Assembly: GCA_009841075.1 (NCBI GenBank)
Contig: VXMP01000068.1
Coordinates: forward strand, 1 to 64,000
Source of the DNA: Acidimicrobiia bacterium
GTDB lineage: Bacteria > Actinomycetota > Acidimicrobiia > Spongiisociales > Spongiisociaceae
Length of the DNA stretch: 64,000 bases
Direction: 5' to 3'
Below the pieces are notes generated by a model. The model saw nothing but the letters and a program-made list of their open reading frames with translations. It was not told the origin of the DNA and did no database searches. Position numbers and translations under genes: made by a program. Of this stretch, positions 54,093 to 62,196 are shown piece after piece. Numbering within the stretch: position 1 is the first letter of the stretch; every line of letters begins with the position of its first letter.

Positions 54093-54341
54093 TTAGTGGT
54101 AGTTGGTGGTCATCAGGAAGCCGACTCCGATCAGGCCGAGACCTCCTAGAAGCAGCCAAGACGAGGTGTCTAACACGTAGCGGGTTACCACCGCCAGAAC
54201 CCCGATACCCATTATTCCGAACATGGAAACCACATAGAGAGTGGATGACTGTTTGTTCTTGGCACCCCCGCTGCTGCTCTGGGGTGGCGTAGGGCGGCCC
54301 GGCGGCCTGGACTTCTTGGCTCGACCTTTCGACTTCGGCAT
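54093..54341 (-). CDS. crgA: Cell division protein CrgA
   Basis: CrgA is a small actinobacterial membrane protein that helps recruit divisome and wall proteins. ATG 54341 gives 82 residues starting MPKSKGRAKKSRPPGRPTPP, with a basic N-terminus and two membrane helices. It ends GLIGVGFLMTTNYH, matching the G-L-x-L-T-x-x-W-H type terminus of the family. Position next to trpG and the pknB locus matches mycobacteria. TAGTCT lies 7 nt before the ATG. Confidence 0.85.
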   Translation of the reverse strand: MPKSKGRAKKSRPPGRPTPPQSSSGGAKNKQSSTLYVVSMFGIMGIGVLAVVTRYVLDTSSWLLLGGLGLIGVGFLMTTNYH

Positions 54342-54348
54342 AAAGAGA

Positions 54349-54354
54349 AGACTA
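54349..54354 (-). promoter_or_regulatory. -10-like TAGTCT before crgA
   Basis: TAGTCT on the minus strand ends exactly 7 nt before the crgA ATG and no Shine–Dalgarno sequence is present. Leaderless start inferred. It is back-to-back with a similar hexamer for trpG. Confidence 0.5.
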
Positions 54355-54405
54355 ACACCCCTCGCCCATATAAAGAGTGGGCACATAAAAATCAGGGAAC
54401 TCCAT

Positions 54406-54411
54406 TAGGCT
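54406..54411 (+). promoter_or_regulatory. -10-like TAGGCT before trpG
   Basis: TAGGCT ends 8 nt before the trpG ATG at 54420. It forms a divergent pair with the crgA hexamer, 51 bp away. Confidence 0.5.
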
Positions 54412-54419
54412 CAACCTCT

Positions 54420-54980
54420 ATGCGGGTGCTGGTACTTGACAACTACGACAGCTTCACGTTCAACCTGGTCCAATATCTAGGCGAACTCGGTGCCGAACCT
54501 ATCGTGGTCCGTAACGACCAGATGGAAGTACCGGAAGCTGCCCTTATAGAACCGGAGCGCTTGGTTATTTCGCCGGGCCCGGGTCGGCCCGAGCAGGCGG
54601 GCTACACGGAGGACTACATCAAACACTTCGCCGGACAAATACCCGTACTGGGAGTATGTCTAGGACAGGAGGCTATAGTCACCGCCTTCGGTGGCACCAT
54701 AGACCTGGCACCCCGGATCATGCACGGTAAAACCTCCACCATACGTCATGACGGCCGGGGGGTATTCGCCGGGCTGAAAAACCCTTTCCTGGCCACCAGG
54801 TACCACTCCTTGGCAGCCAGTTCTCTTCCTGAGGTGTTGGAGCCATGTGCCTGGAGCGAAGACGACGTGATCCAAGGTATAAGGCATCGGGAGATGTCGG
54901 TCCACGGCGTCCAATTCCATCCGGAAAGTATCCTCACCGACCAGGGAATGGACCTGCTGGGAAACTTCCTGACCGGTTAA
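54420..54980 (+). CDS. trpG: Anthranilate/aminodeoxychorismate synthase glutamine amidotransferase
   Basis: Supplies ammonia from glutamine for anthranilate or p-aminobenzoate synthesis. The 186 residues start MRVLVLDNYDSFTFNLVQYL. The class I triad is present: Cys in VLGVCLGQEAI, then His and Glu in QFHPESILT. Many relatives read GVCLGHQ; here it is LGQE. In actinobacteria this locus carries trpG/pabA beside crgA and pknB. No trpE or pabB is in the window. Confidence 0.92.
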   Translation: MRVLVLDNYDSFTFNLVQYLGELGAEPIVVRNDQMEVPEAALIEPERLVISPGPGRPEQAGYTEDYIKHFAGQIPVLGVCLGQEAIVTAFGGTIDLAPRIMHGKTSTIRHDGRGVFAGLKNPFLATRYHSLAASSLPEVLEPCAWSEDDVIQGIRHREMSVHGVQFHPESILTDQGMDLLGNFLTG

Positions 54981-55028
54981 ACCTCCGCCCCGGTATCAAC
55001 CACCCCTTATCAACAAAACGGCCTGCCC

Positions 55029-55856
55029 CTAACGGACGTGGGTGTAGTGCTCGCCGGTCTCTACATGGTGGGGGTCATCCAGGAAAAGATGGTTGCCCTC
55101 GGCGTTCAACAGGCCCATCCCGTAGGCGGCCGTCATGTGGTGGGCCTGGAAAACCTCGCCGGGAGAACCGGCTACCACTACCCGACCGGACAGGAGCACC
55201 ACATAGTCGGCCTCCCAGGCCTCGCCCAGGTTATGGGTCGCCACGATAACAGTGCACCCGTGGACGAGTTCAGAATGGATGGTGTTGCGGACCGCCTGGG
55301 CAGAAACCACGTCCAAACCGGTTGCAGGCTCGTCCAGTAAAAGGACATCATGATCCTGGGCCAGGCCCTGAGCCAAAAGAACCCGATGGCGTTCCCCTCC
55401 TGACAAACGGGACAGGTGCCGCCTAGCCAGATGGGTGACATTCGTCCTTTCCATGGCCTCGGCCACCCTTTCACGGTCGTCCTTGGTGAGCATACGCAAA
55501 GGGCTTCGATTGGCATAGCGGCCCATGCTTACCACCTCTTGAACGGTTACGGGCAAGGTAGCGTTAACCTTGGTTTCTTGGAGAACATAGGAAGTGCGGT
55601 AGGTACGGCCCTCGCAGCAACCCATCTCCACCTGGCCGGACACAGGATGGATCAATCCGGCGATAGCGTTCAGGAAGGTGGACTTTCCGGCACCGTTGGG
55701 GCCGATCAAAGCGGTGATTTGTCCGGCCGGAATATTCACGCTTGAGGTTTCGAGCACCGTCTTGGCCCCGTAGCGAAACACCGCGTCCTTGATCTTCACC
55801 GCCGGCCCGATAGCCTCCAGGTCTTTATCGGGTATGTGGTCGTTACAGAGCTCCAT
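55029..55856 (-). CDS. Zinc/manganese-type ABC transporter ATP-binding protein
   Basis: A 275-residue ATPase. Walker A is GPNGAGKSTF, the signature is LSRLSGGERHRVLLAQGLAQ, Walker B is DVLLLDEPATGLD, and the H-loop is VIVATHNLGEAW. The switch region VLQETKVNATLPVTVQEVVS and the His-rich end (DDPHHVETGEHYTH) resemble ZnuC/MntB-type metal importers. No permease or binding protein lies beside it, so the partners must be elsewhere. It begins 12 bp after pknB and is probably co-transcribed with it. Confidence 0.85.
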   Translation of the reverse strand: MELCNDHIPDKDLEAIGPAVKIKDAVFRYGAKTVLETSSVNIPAGQITALIGPNGAGKSTFLNAIAGLIHPVSGQVEMGCCEGRTYRTSYVLQETKVNATLPVTVQEVVSMGRYANRSPLRMLTKDDRERVAEAMERTNVTHLARRHLSRLSGGERHRVLLAQGLAQDHDVLLLDEPATGLDVVSAQAVRNTIHSELVHGCTVIVATHNLGEAWEADYVVLLSGRVVVAGSPGEVFQAHHMTAAYGMGLLNAEGNHLFLDDPHHVETGEHYTHVR

Positions 55857-55868
55857 TATCCGCCTAGG

Positions 55869-57998
55869 CTACCCGTTGCCGTTCGATTCCGGATCATCAA
55901 CTCCGGCGGAAGTCGTCGACACCGGGGCTTGGCCCAACACCACCAGAACTGTATCGCCCCGCATGGCTTCCTCTCCGGGACCGGGGGCTTGGCGGACAAT
56001 CCGACCCACCAGATCGGGCGAGCCGACCGTAACCCGAGAAATACCTACCTCCATTTGGAACCCGGACTCGGCCAGCAGCAGATCGGCGTTTGCCGGGGTA
56101 AAGCCGGTTAGGTCGGGAACGCTTACCACATCCGGGCCGATTGATTCGAAAAGGGTCACCGAGTTCCCTCGGTCGGTAGTGGTACCGGCGGCCGGCTCGG
56201 TTGAGATAACCAGCCCGATCTCGAAATCGAAGCTGTTTAGCCGGATCACCTGAACCTGCATTCCGGCCTGCTCCAACGCGTCAATGGCTTCGGCTATCGG
56301 CCTGCCGGACAGATCTTCGACGGTGTAGGTGGCACTGCCTTGGGATATCACCAACAGAACATCCCGTCCCGGATTGATATCCGAACCGGCAGGAGGCACT
56401 TGACTGACCACGAAACCCACTTCTACCAGGTCGTCAAAATCCTGGGTGGAGGAAACCTCCAATCCCAGACCTTCGAGAATGCCCTCCGCTCGATCACGGC
56501 TTAGCCCGATCACCTCGGGCATCTCGATAGGCTCCGGGCCGGCCGAAATCACCAATTCGATCGCCGAGCCGGACGAGGCCTGGGTTTCCCCCGAAGGGCT
56601 CTGGCTGATCACCAGGCCTACCCCGACCGTATCGTGGCGGGCGGTGTTGATGGTTACCGAGAATCCTTGCCCTTCTAGTTGGCTGATAGCCCGCTCCTCG
56701 GTAGAGCCAACCACATTAGGAACCTGGATTTGGGCCGGTCCGCTGGAGATAACCATCGTTATAAAGGCGTCCTCCGTGACTGTTCCCACACCCGGTTCCG
56801 TCCTTAAGACCAGCCCTACCGGCGAATCGCTCGCTTCCCGACTCAACCTGACCCGGAAACCTTCCTCCTGCAATACCAGCAGCGCACCTTCCTCGGATAG
56901 ACCATTGACGTCCGGAACCTCCAAGACGACATTCGGCACGGTGGTGGAGGGCGTGGGGTCGTTGGACAAGCTGTTAAGCAGCAGGTAAGCCCCATAGACC
57001 ACTCCGGCGGCCAGGATCAGTGCGGTTAGGACGAACGGCAGTTGGGAAGGTGGTCGGCGGGAGGGTGCCTTGGTCGGGGTAGCCCCCTCCCTGGCACCGG
57101 CCGGTCGGGAGGAGCCGGTCTGAGCCGGGATGGTGCGGGTTGGTGGGCCGGTGGTGGAAAGAGATTGGTGGGAGGGCTTTCCATGCAGAACTACCACCAT
57201 GTCGTGGTGCATATCAGCGGCGTTCTTGTAGCGCTTCTGCGGGTCCTTTTCGAGGGCTTTCATAACGATGTCCTCAAGCTCCAAGGGCACATCCGTGTTA
57301 ATCCGGCTGGGCGGAACCACTTCGGCGGTTACGTGTTGGTAGGCCACCGATACGGCGCTTTCTCCACGAAATGGCGGACGGCCTACCAGCATCTCGTACA
57401 ACACCACCCCCAGGCTGTATACATCAGACCGTTCGTCGGCGGGATCGCCGCTGGCCTGTTCCGGACTGAAATAGGTGGCGGTGCCGATAACCGAACCCGC
57501 CTTGGTGAGACCCTGCGTTGAGCTGCGGGCCCGGGCCACCCCGAAGTCGGTGACCTTGACCGAGCCGTACGTGGTCAGGAGAACGTTGCCGGGCTTGATG
57601 TCGCGGTGGATGACATCGTTGTGATGGGCGGCATCCAAGGCTTTGGCGATCTCGATGGCTATCTCGGTGGCCCGTCGGGGTTGGAGCCGGCCTTCAGAAT
57701 CAAGGATGTCCCGCAGGGATCGGCCTCTTATCAATTCCATGACCATGTAGTAGGTGGAATCTTCTTCACCCCAGTCGTAAACCGAAACGATGTTGGGATG
57801 ACTCAGGTTGGCTACGGCCCGGGCCTCCTTACGGAACCGAGCCACGAAGGTGCCCGCCTCGGCATAACGTTCGTGCAGTATCTTGACGGCCACCTGCCGA
57901 TCAAGCAGACGATCACGGGCCTCGAACACGTCGGACATACCGCCCCTGGCGATCTGGGCGGTCAGCTCGTAACGTCCCAGCGAATTTCGAGATTCCAT
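55869..57998 (-). CDS. pknB: Ser/Thr protein kinase PknB with five PASTA domains
   Basis: Transmembrane sensor kinase for cell-wall growth. ATG 57998 gives 709 residues. The upstream in-frame ATG at 58127 would add 43 unrelated residues. The kinase domain (about 10–270) has GRYELTAQIARGGMSDVFEA, VAVKIL, HRDIKPGNVLLTTYGSVKVT and DFGVARA. A Pro/Thr-rich linker and one helix (FVLTALILAAGVVYGAYLLL) follow. Five PASTA repeats then extend outside (starts VPDVNG, VPNVVG, MPEVIG, TVEDLSG, VPDLTG). M. tuberculosis PknB has four. TAGGCT lies 7 nt before the ATG. No pknA is adjacent. Confidence 0.95.
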   Translation of the reverse strand: MESRNSLGRYELTAQIARGGMSDVFEARDRLLDRQVAVKILHERYAEAGTFVARFRKEARAVANLSHPNIVSVYDWGEEDSTYYMVMELIRGRSLRDILDSEGRLQPRRATEIAIEIAKALDAAHHNDVIHRDIKPGNVLLTTYGSVKVTDFGVARARSSTQGLTKAGSVIGTATYFSPEQASGDPADERSDVYSLGVVLYEMLVGRPPFRGESAVSVAYQHVTAEVVPPSRINTDVPLELEDIVMKALEKDPQKRYKNAADMHHDMVVVLHGKPSHQSLSTTGPPTRTIPAQTGSSRPAGAREGATPTKAPSRRPPSQLPFVLTALILAAGVVYGAYLLLNSLSNDPTPSTTVPNVVLEVPDVNGLSEEGALLVLQEEGFRVRLSREASDSPVGLVLRTEPGVGTVTEDAFITMVISSGPAQIQVPNVVGSTEERAISQLEGQGFSVTINTARHDTVGVGLVISQSPSGETQASSGSAIELVISAGPEPIEMPEVIGLSRDRAEGILEGLGLEVSSTQDFDDLVEVGFVVSQVPPAGSDINPGRDVLLVISQGSATYTVEDLSGRPIAEAIDALEQAGMQVQVIRLNSFDFEIGLVISTEPAAGTTTDRGNSVTLFESIGPDVVSVPDLTGFTPANADLLLAESGFQMEVGISRVTVGSPDLVGRIVRQAPGPGEEAMRGDTVLVVLGQAPVSTTSAGVDDPESNGNG

Positions 57999-58005
57999 AA
58001 TCTTT

Positions 58006-58011
58006 AGCCTA
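58006..58011 (-). promoter_or_regulatory. -10-like TAGGCT before pknB
   Basis: TAGGCT on the minus strand ends exactly 7 nt before the pknB ATG, without a Shine–Dalgarno sequence. It supports both the chosen start and a separate promoter for pknB, which the repeat element cuts off from pbpA. Confidence 0.55.
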
Positions 58012-58185
58012 AATGCACCGAGGGCGGTTAGAGGGTTGGGGCGGACTTCAGGCCTAAAATCTAGTAGGGAAAAGGAAGTATTGGGTGGAGGTTTATTGGT
58101 GGGAGGCCGGGTGTTATTCGACTCCACGGTGTCTTCTGCCCCCTGTCTCTACCCATAGCCTGGATCCGCCTACGGGAGGGGGGTT

Positions 58186-58496
58186 CAAGGCGCTTCGGGA
58201 ACGTTTTTTTGCGTTCTCGAAATTAGGGGTTGAAAATGTCCCGGACTCATGATACGTAGGGGGTTGCCAAGCACCGAAGGCCGGGTAAAGAGGTAGGTAT
58301 CCCGATCGGATCCCCGGCCCCAAGGGAACATAAACGTATGGAGCGAACAGCCGAACCGCAGTCTCCCGGCTTCAGTCCGGGCATGGTTGACCACGCTCCA
58401 AATCAGGTGGTGTGCGGCGGGGGTGGGGACCCGGCGTAGCCGGGTGAGGTGGGCGGATTTTGCGATTTCTGTGAGTATTTCCCCAGTTTATAGGCG
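58186..58496 (-). repeat. Structured intergenic repeat, copy D
   Basis: Minus-strand copy in the 570 bp gap between pbpA and pknB, co-oriented with both. Its core differs from copy A at two positions over about 245 bp. The first hairpin is CCCGGC-TAC-GCCGGG, fully paired, where copy A has CCCAGC-TTC-GCCGGG. It occupies the spot where pknA lies in related actinobacteria. The DNA from 58012 to 58185 shows no feature I can support. Confidence 0.8.
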
Positions 58497-58537
58497 GTAT
58501 TATGAGCTTTCTGGTCAGGGTCTTTATCGGTGACGCT

Positions 58538-58555
58538 GTGAACCTTAGGTTCGGG
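58538..58555. repeat. Palindromic motif beside repeat copy D
   Basis: GTGAACCTTAGGTTCGGG, with TGAACC-TTA-GGTTC inverted symmetry, sits between the end of pbpA and copy D. It matches the motifs at 18146 and 45998. Confidence 0.5.
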
Positions 58556-58568
58556 GAGGCTAACGGGT

Positions 58569-59669
58569 TTAGGCTTCGGCTTCTAGCACACTCACCCAGG
58601 CCCGGAGGACTCTCCGGCCGATTCGGTTCGCCTGGTTTTCGTTTGTGTCTTCGATTACCACCGCCACGATAATGGCCGGATCGGTGGCGGGCATCGACCC
58701 GAAAAACCAGGCCGTGGCCTCCCCGCTTTCGCTCTGGTGCCTCCCCATGCCGCCTTGGCCTTCGAGGGTACCGTGTCCAGAACTTTGGATGGTAAAAGGG
58801 CGGAGGTTCGGGCCGATTTCAAATGTCCCCTCGCTCAGGCTATCTGCTTCGTCAAAAGGTTGGGGTTCGGCAGAGAAGACCTGGTTGGAGTCGGCATCGA
58901 ATATTCTCGCCACCACATAGGGGCGCATTCGAAAGTCGTCGCGGGTAACGGCCGCCACCTTTATGGCGAGGCCGAGAGGCGATGCACGATCAAAGGAATC
59001 GGACGAAACCGTCTCCTCAAGGGTCAGAAAATCCAGGGAAGAAGCCCCGATCGCCCGGTTATAAAGAGGGCGATCCGGATGATCCACCAGCTCGTCCCGG
59101 TATGCTGCCGCTTCGCTTTCCAATAAGGCGTTGGGATTGAAGGACGGCGAACCGGCCATAACCAACACCTGACCGGAGGAAGGCTCCATAGCTACAACCC
59201 CTCCCTTGTGGTCGCCCAATGCCCTTACGGCAGCCGTTTGGATCTCATGGTTTAGGGTCAGCTGAATGGAATAAGGGCGCAGGTCTTCGCCTATTAGGGC
59301 ATCGAAGATTCTTCCCGGGGTCAGGCCGGCGCGGGATCGAAGGGTATCGTCCAAAGCCGCTTCCAGTCCTTGATCTCCGAACCGGCGCGAGGAAAATCCG
59401 ATCAGGTGGGCGTATTCGGTTCCATACAGATACTCGCGCCGGTAGGAATACGAATCAGGTTCCACAGGAACTGATCGGGCCAGCACCGCTGTGTCGGCCG
59501 AAATTATCGTTCCCCTCTCCTGACCGGACTCTTCCCTGGATCGACGGGGGTTTTGATCGTGATCCTGAAGTTGGTCGGCGGCTATGGCCTGCCAGTAGGT
59601 GAGTCCTACCACCAAGGCCAGCACGGCCACCCCGAATACCAGGACGGCCAGTCGGATCGGGCGGTTCAT
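58569..59669 (-). CDS. pbpA: Penicillin-binding protein (PbpA-like) lacking transpeptidase motifs
   Basis: A 366-residue PBP2-family protein with one N-terminal membrane helix (LAVLVFGVAVLALVVGLTYW). Its family segments are recognisable: RGTIISADTAVLARS, IQLTLNHEIQTAAVRALGDH, GGVVAMEPSSGQVLVMAGSP, DRPLYNRAIG and AWFFGSMPATDPAIIVAVVI. But where PPGSTFK is expected (SxxK) it reads ASSLDFLTLEETV. Where KTG is expected it reads SSGHGTLEGQG. At about 110 residues shorter than usual it looks like a pseudoenzyme. It is coupled to rodA (ATGA), in the conserved pstP–rodA–pbpA order. Confidence 0.88.
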   Translation of the reverse strand: MNRPIRLAVLVFGVAVLALVVGLTYWQAIAADQLQDHDQNPRRSREESGQERGTIISADTAVLARSVPVEPDSYSYRREYLYGTEYAHLIGFSSRRFGDQGLEAALDDTLRSRAGLTPGRIFDALIGEDLRPYSIQLTLNHEIQTAAVRALGDHKGGVVAMEPSSGQVLVMAGSPSFNPNALLESEAAAYRDELVDHPDRPLYNRAIGASSLDFLTLEETVSSDSFDRASPLGLAIKVAAVTRDDFRMRPYVVARIFDADSNQVFSAEPQPFDEADSLSEGTFEIGPNLRPFTIQSSGHGTLEGQGGMGRHQSESGEATAWFFGSMPATDPAIIVAVVIEDTNENQANRIGRRVLRAWVSVLEAEA

Positions 59670-60979
59670 AGGTGTTCCAGGTGGCTGATCCGAGCCAGGA
59701 TCGCCAGTACCATGAAGCCGGCCATATTCAGGGAAAGCCCGTAGGACAAAAAGGGAATAGGTATCGCCGTGGGGGCAAGCCCGATAGCCGCCGCCGCCGA
59801 TAGCGCCAACTGGGACCCCATCAGCAGGGATAAGCCGGCAGCTACCAGCTTATGGAAGATGCCTCGGGCGCGTAAGGCCAGACCGAAACCGGTCAAAACC
59901 ACCAGGGAGTAGGCAACGATCGTCAAGACGGAACCGACCAACCCTAGTTCCTCGCCGATAACCGCAATAACCAGGCTGGTGGTCGCCTCCGGGATCAGAT
60001 GGGGACTACCTTGGCCGAGACCTACACCGAAGATTTCGCCGGAACCGAGGGCGAATAAACCGGGGGCGGAGGAGAAAACCGCATTATCCGGCTGCGACAG
60101 GGGATCGGTCCAGATCAACGAATAACCGTCTGCACCCGCCGACAGAACGATCAACACGACCAGACCGGCCAGGCCCAGTAATCCGCCGATCAGAAAAACC
60201 GGCCGATTCGATGCCAGGTAGGCCATAACCAGGAAAAGCCCCAACAGCAATAGGGCCGTACCAGGATCTCGTAGGGCGGTGCCGACCAGGATAAGCAGCA
60301 GCCCGATGGTCGTGGCAAGGAAGGATCGGCGGGATGGAAAAAACACCGAACTCCACCGAAGCTCGATCAAGGCATCCTGCTGATTGGCTAGAAAGGAGGC
60401 AAACAAAAACACCGCCACCAGCAAGACGATGGGGCCGGGATGAAAAAAGACCGAAGGGTCGGTGCTCCAGGCCACCAGGGTCAGATCGGCATCTACTTCC
60501 AGAACGGGAAGGGCTATTAAACCGAGGGCCAGGAACAAAAGGCCCATGGACAACCGGTGTTGGTTCTCCAGGAACCCGTGCTTGACCTCGACAATCCACA
60601 GCCAGGCCAGGCCGGCGCTTAGCAGCAACCACCAAACCTGACGCCCGGCCTGGTCCTGATCCAGGCGATATATGGTCACAAATCCCAAAGCGGTCAGTAC
60701 CGAAGAGGTGGCAAGTAACAGTGGGGTGGCGGTTGGTGCCCCAACCCAGATTCCGGCCAGCATCAGCCCGAAGGTAATGGCCAAGACCAAAAAGGTGGTT
60801 AAAGCCGGAAGAACCCAACTTTCCTGTTGGGCCAGGTTGACCAGCAGGACACCGAAACCGGCCAGGGCGGCGGCGCTAAGCACATAAAAGGGTTCGAAGG
60901 TCCGGCCTGCTGATCGGCGATAAGGCCACTTCCCCCCTATTGGTTTCAGCCCGGTTCTAAACCGAGAAAGGATAATCAA
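59666..60979 (-). CDS. rodA: SEDS-family RodA/FtsW protein with altered signature loops
   Basis: SEDS proteins polymerise lipid II together with a class B PBP. The 437 residues have about ten hydrophobic segments and the recognisable core GSGEIFGVGLGQGSPHLIPE, then VIGEELGLVGS and FLSYGLSLNMAGFMVLA. The loop usually containing DP...GYQ reads WTDPLSQPDNAVFSS, and the usual TDF after IPEA reads TTSL. Together with the motif-less partner PBP this suggests loss or change of activity. It overlaps pstP and pbpA by 4 bp each. Confidence 0.9.
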   Translation of the reverse strand: MIILSRFRTGLKPIGGKWPYRRSAGRTFEPFYVLSAAALAGFGVLLVNLAQQESWVLPALTTFLVLAITFGLMLAGIWVGAPTATPLLLATSSVLTALGFVTIYRLDQDQAGRQVWWLLLSAGLAWLWIVEVKHGFLENQHRLSMGLLFLALGLIALPVLEVDADLTLVAWSTDPSVFFHPGPIVLLVAVFLFASFLANQQDALIELRWSSVFFPSRRSFLATTIGLLLILVGTALRDPGTALLLLGLFLVMAYLASNRPVFLIGGLLGLAGLVVLIVLSAGADGYSLIWTDPLSQPDNAVFSSAPGLFALGSGEIFGVGLGQGSPHLIPEATTSLVIAVIGEELGLVGSVLTIVAYSLVVLTGFGLALRARGIFHKLVAAGLSLLMGSQLALSAAAAIGLAPTAIPIPFLSYGLSLNMAGFMVLAILARISHLEHL

Positions 60980-61698
60980 TCGTCACTTTCGTCAGGCACC
61001 GCCTCCACCAGGACCACCGATATGTTGTCGAGCCCCCCCGCTTCGTTAGCCGCCTCGATCAGTCCCCAGACCGCGTCGGAGAGAACCTCCGACCCGAGTA
61101 TTTCGGCTATATGCTCATCGGTGATCATAGAAGTCAAACCATCCGAGCACAGCAGCAGACGATCCCCTTCCTCCACCTTCCTTTGCAACACGTCAACCTC
61201 TACCGAATCTTCAAGCCCTACGGCCCTGGTGATAATGGCCGACGCCGGATGGATTCGGGCCTGCTCGGGCGTGAGCAGACCGGCCTCAACCTGTTCCTGA
61301 ACCCAGGTGTGATCACGGGTCAGCTGGCGGAACCGGCCCAAATGGAGCCGGTAGGCCCGACTGTCACTGACATGGCCGATGTTGACCGTACCGTCAGACA
61401 ACAGCTCGGCAATCGTAAGGGTGGTACCCATTCCGGCTTTTTCCGGGTCTCTCTCACTCTCTTCCCAGACGGCCTGGTTGGCCGCTTTAATCCGATTTTT
61501 TACGGTTCCTTCGGTAGCGACCGCGGTTTCTATGGCTAAACGGCTGGCTACATCTCCACAAGCGTGCCCCCCTAATCCGTCTGCCACCGCCACCAGAAGC
61601 GGACCATCTTCTCGCCCGTCATGCTCCGGGTAGATCGAGTCCTCGTTATAAGGGCGAACCATTCCTTTATGGGTACCGGATGACCAGACGAACCTCAT
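60976..61698 (-). CDS. pstP: PP2C-family Ser/Thr protein phosphatase
   Basis: Reverses PknB phosphorylation. The 240 residues carry the metal-binding motifs MVRPYNEDSIYPE, VAVADGLGGHACGDVAS, LLLCSDGLTSMI and EAGGLDNISVVLVEA. The membrane anchor and external domain of mycobacterial PstP are missing, so this is a soluble catalytic-domain form. It is coupled to rodA by ATGA. An 88 bp partial duplication of its start lies just upstream. Confidence 0.93.
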   Translation of the reverse strand: MRFVWSSGTHKGMVRPYNEDSIYPEHDGREDGPLLVAVADGLGGHACGDVASRLAIETAVATEGTVKNRIKAANQAVWEESERDPEKAGMGTTLTIAELLSDGTVNIGHVSDSRAYRLHLGRFRQLTRDHTWVQEQVEAGLLTPEQARIHPASAIITRAVGLEDSVEVDVLQRKVEEGDRLLLCSDGLTSMITDEHIAEILGSEVLSDAVWGLIEAANEAGGLDNISVVLVEAVPDESDD

Positions 61699-61789
61699 CC
61701 CACAAACCCTACCACCAAGGCTTCAACGACCCCGGTGTCGTCACGCCTAACCCGTGATGTGCCGGATGACCGGATACGAACCTCATCCC
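61675..61789 (-). repeat. Short tandem duplication of the pstP start region
   Basis: TGGGATGAGGTTCGT followed by a GGTCATCCGG segment occurs at 61763–61789 (end of fhaB) and again at 61675–61701 (start of pstP), a period of 88 bp. The first copy's ATG (61786) overlaps the fhaB stop as ATGA and opens a 25-codon frame (MRFVSGHPAHHGLGVTTPGS, then LKPWW) ending at 61709. The ancestral layout was probably fhaB–pstP overlap. The duplication created a mini leader ORF. Confidence 0.65.
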
Positions 61790-62196
61790 ACCTCCAGCAC
61801 CGTCTTGCCGATCTGGATGGAATCCCCTTTGGCCAAACCGGTCGGCGACAAAACCCGTTTACCGTTGACATAGGTTCCTACGGCGCTGTCCAGGTCCACC
61901 AGGGTGGTAAGGCCGTCCTGATAGTCAAGTCGGACGTGAAGATCCGAAGCGTAAGGATCGCCGATATGCACATCTGCCCCTTCGCCCCTTCCCAGGATCA
62001 TGGGCGGTTTAACTACGAAGGTCCGTCCGATCTGGGTGTCGCTTCGTACCACAGTAAGTCGGGTGCCTTGACGCCTTCGGGCTGACCAGGGGTTTATTCC
62101 GATCCCCTTACCCAGCGCCGTGGCCGCCTTCCAGATCAAGAGATAGGCCAGGGCAACATAGACGAACTTGAGGGCAACCAGTACCGCACCCGACAT
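61783..62196 (-). CDS. fhaB: FHA-domain membrane protein FhaB
   Basis: Binds phosphothreonine on partners of the Ser/Thr kinase pathway, such as divisome and wall proteins. The 137 residues have an N-terminal membrane helix (LVALKFVYVALAYLLIWKAA). A C-terminal FHA domain follows (PPMILGRGEGADVHIGDPYA with the conserved Arg, SDLHVRLDY, and AVGTYVNGKRV). It starts directly at the end of fhaA with no spacer. Confidence 0.92.
   Translation of the reverse strand: MSGAVLVALKFVYVALAYLLIWKAATALGKGIGINPWSARRRQGTRLTVVRSDTQIGRTFVVKPPMILGRGEGADVHIGDPYASDLHVRLDYQDGLTTLVDLDSAVGTYVNGKRVLSPTGLAKGDSIQIGKTVLEVG

Noticed and set aside
58185-58394. 69-codon open frame inside repeat copies A and D (MVNHARTEAGRL...)
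   Set aside because: Copies B and C shift frame after GHARTEAGRL, and the open frame in A and D follows simply from their near identity. Substitutions follow helices, not codons.
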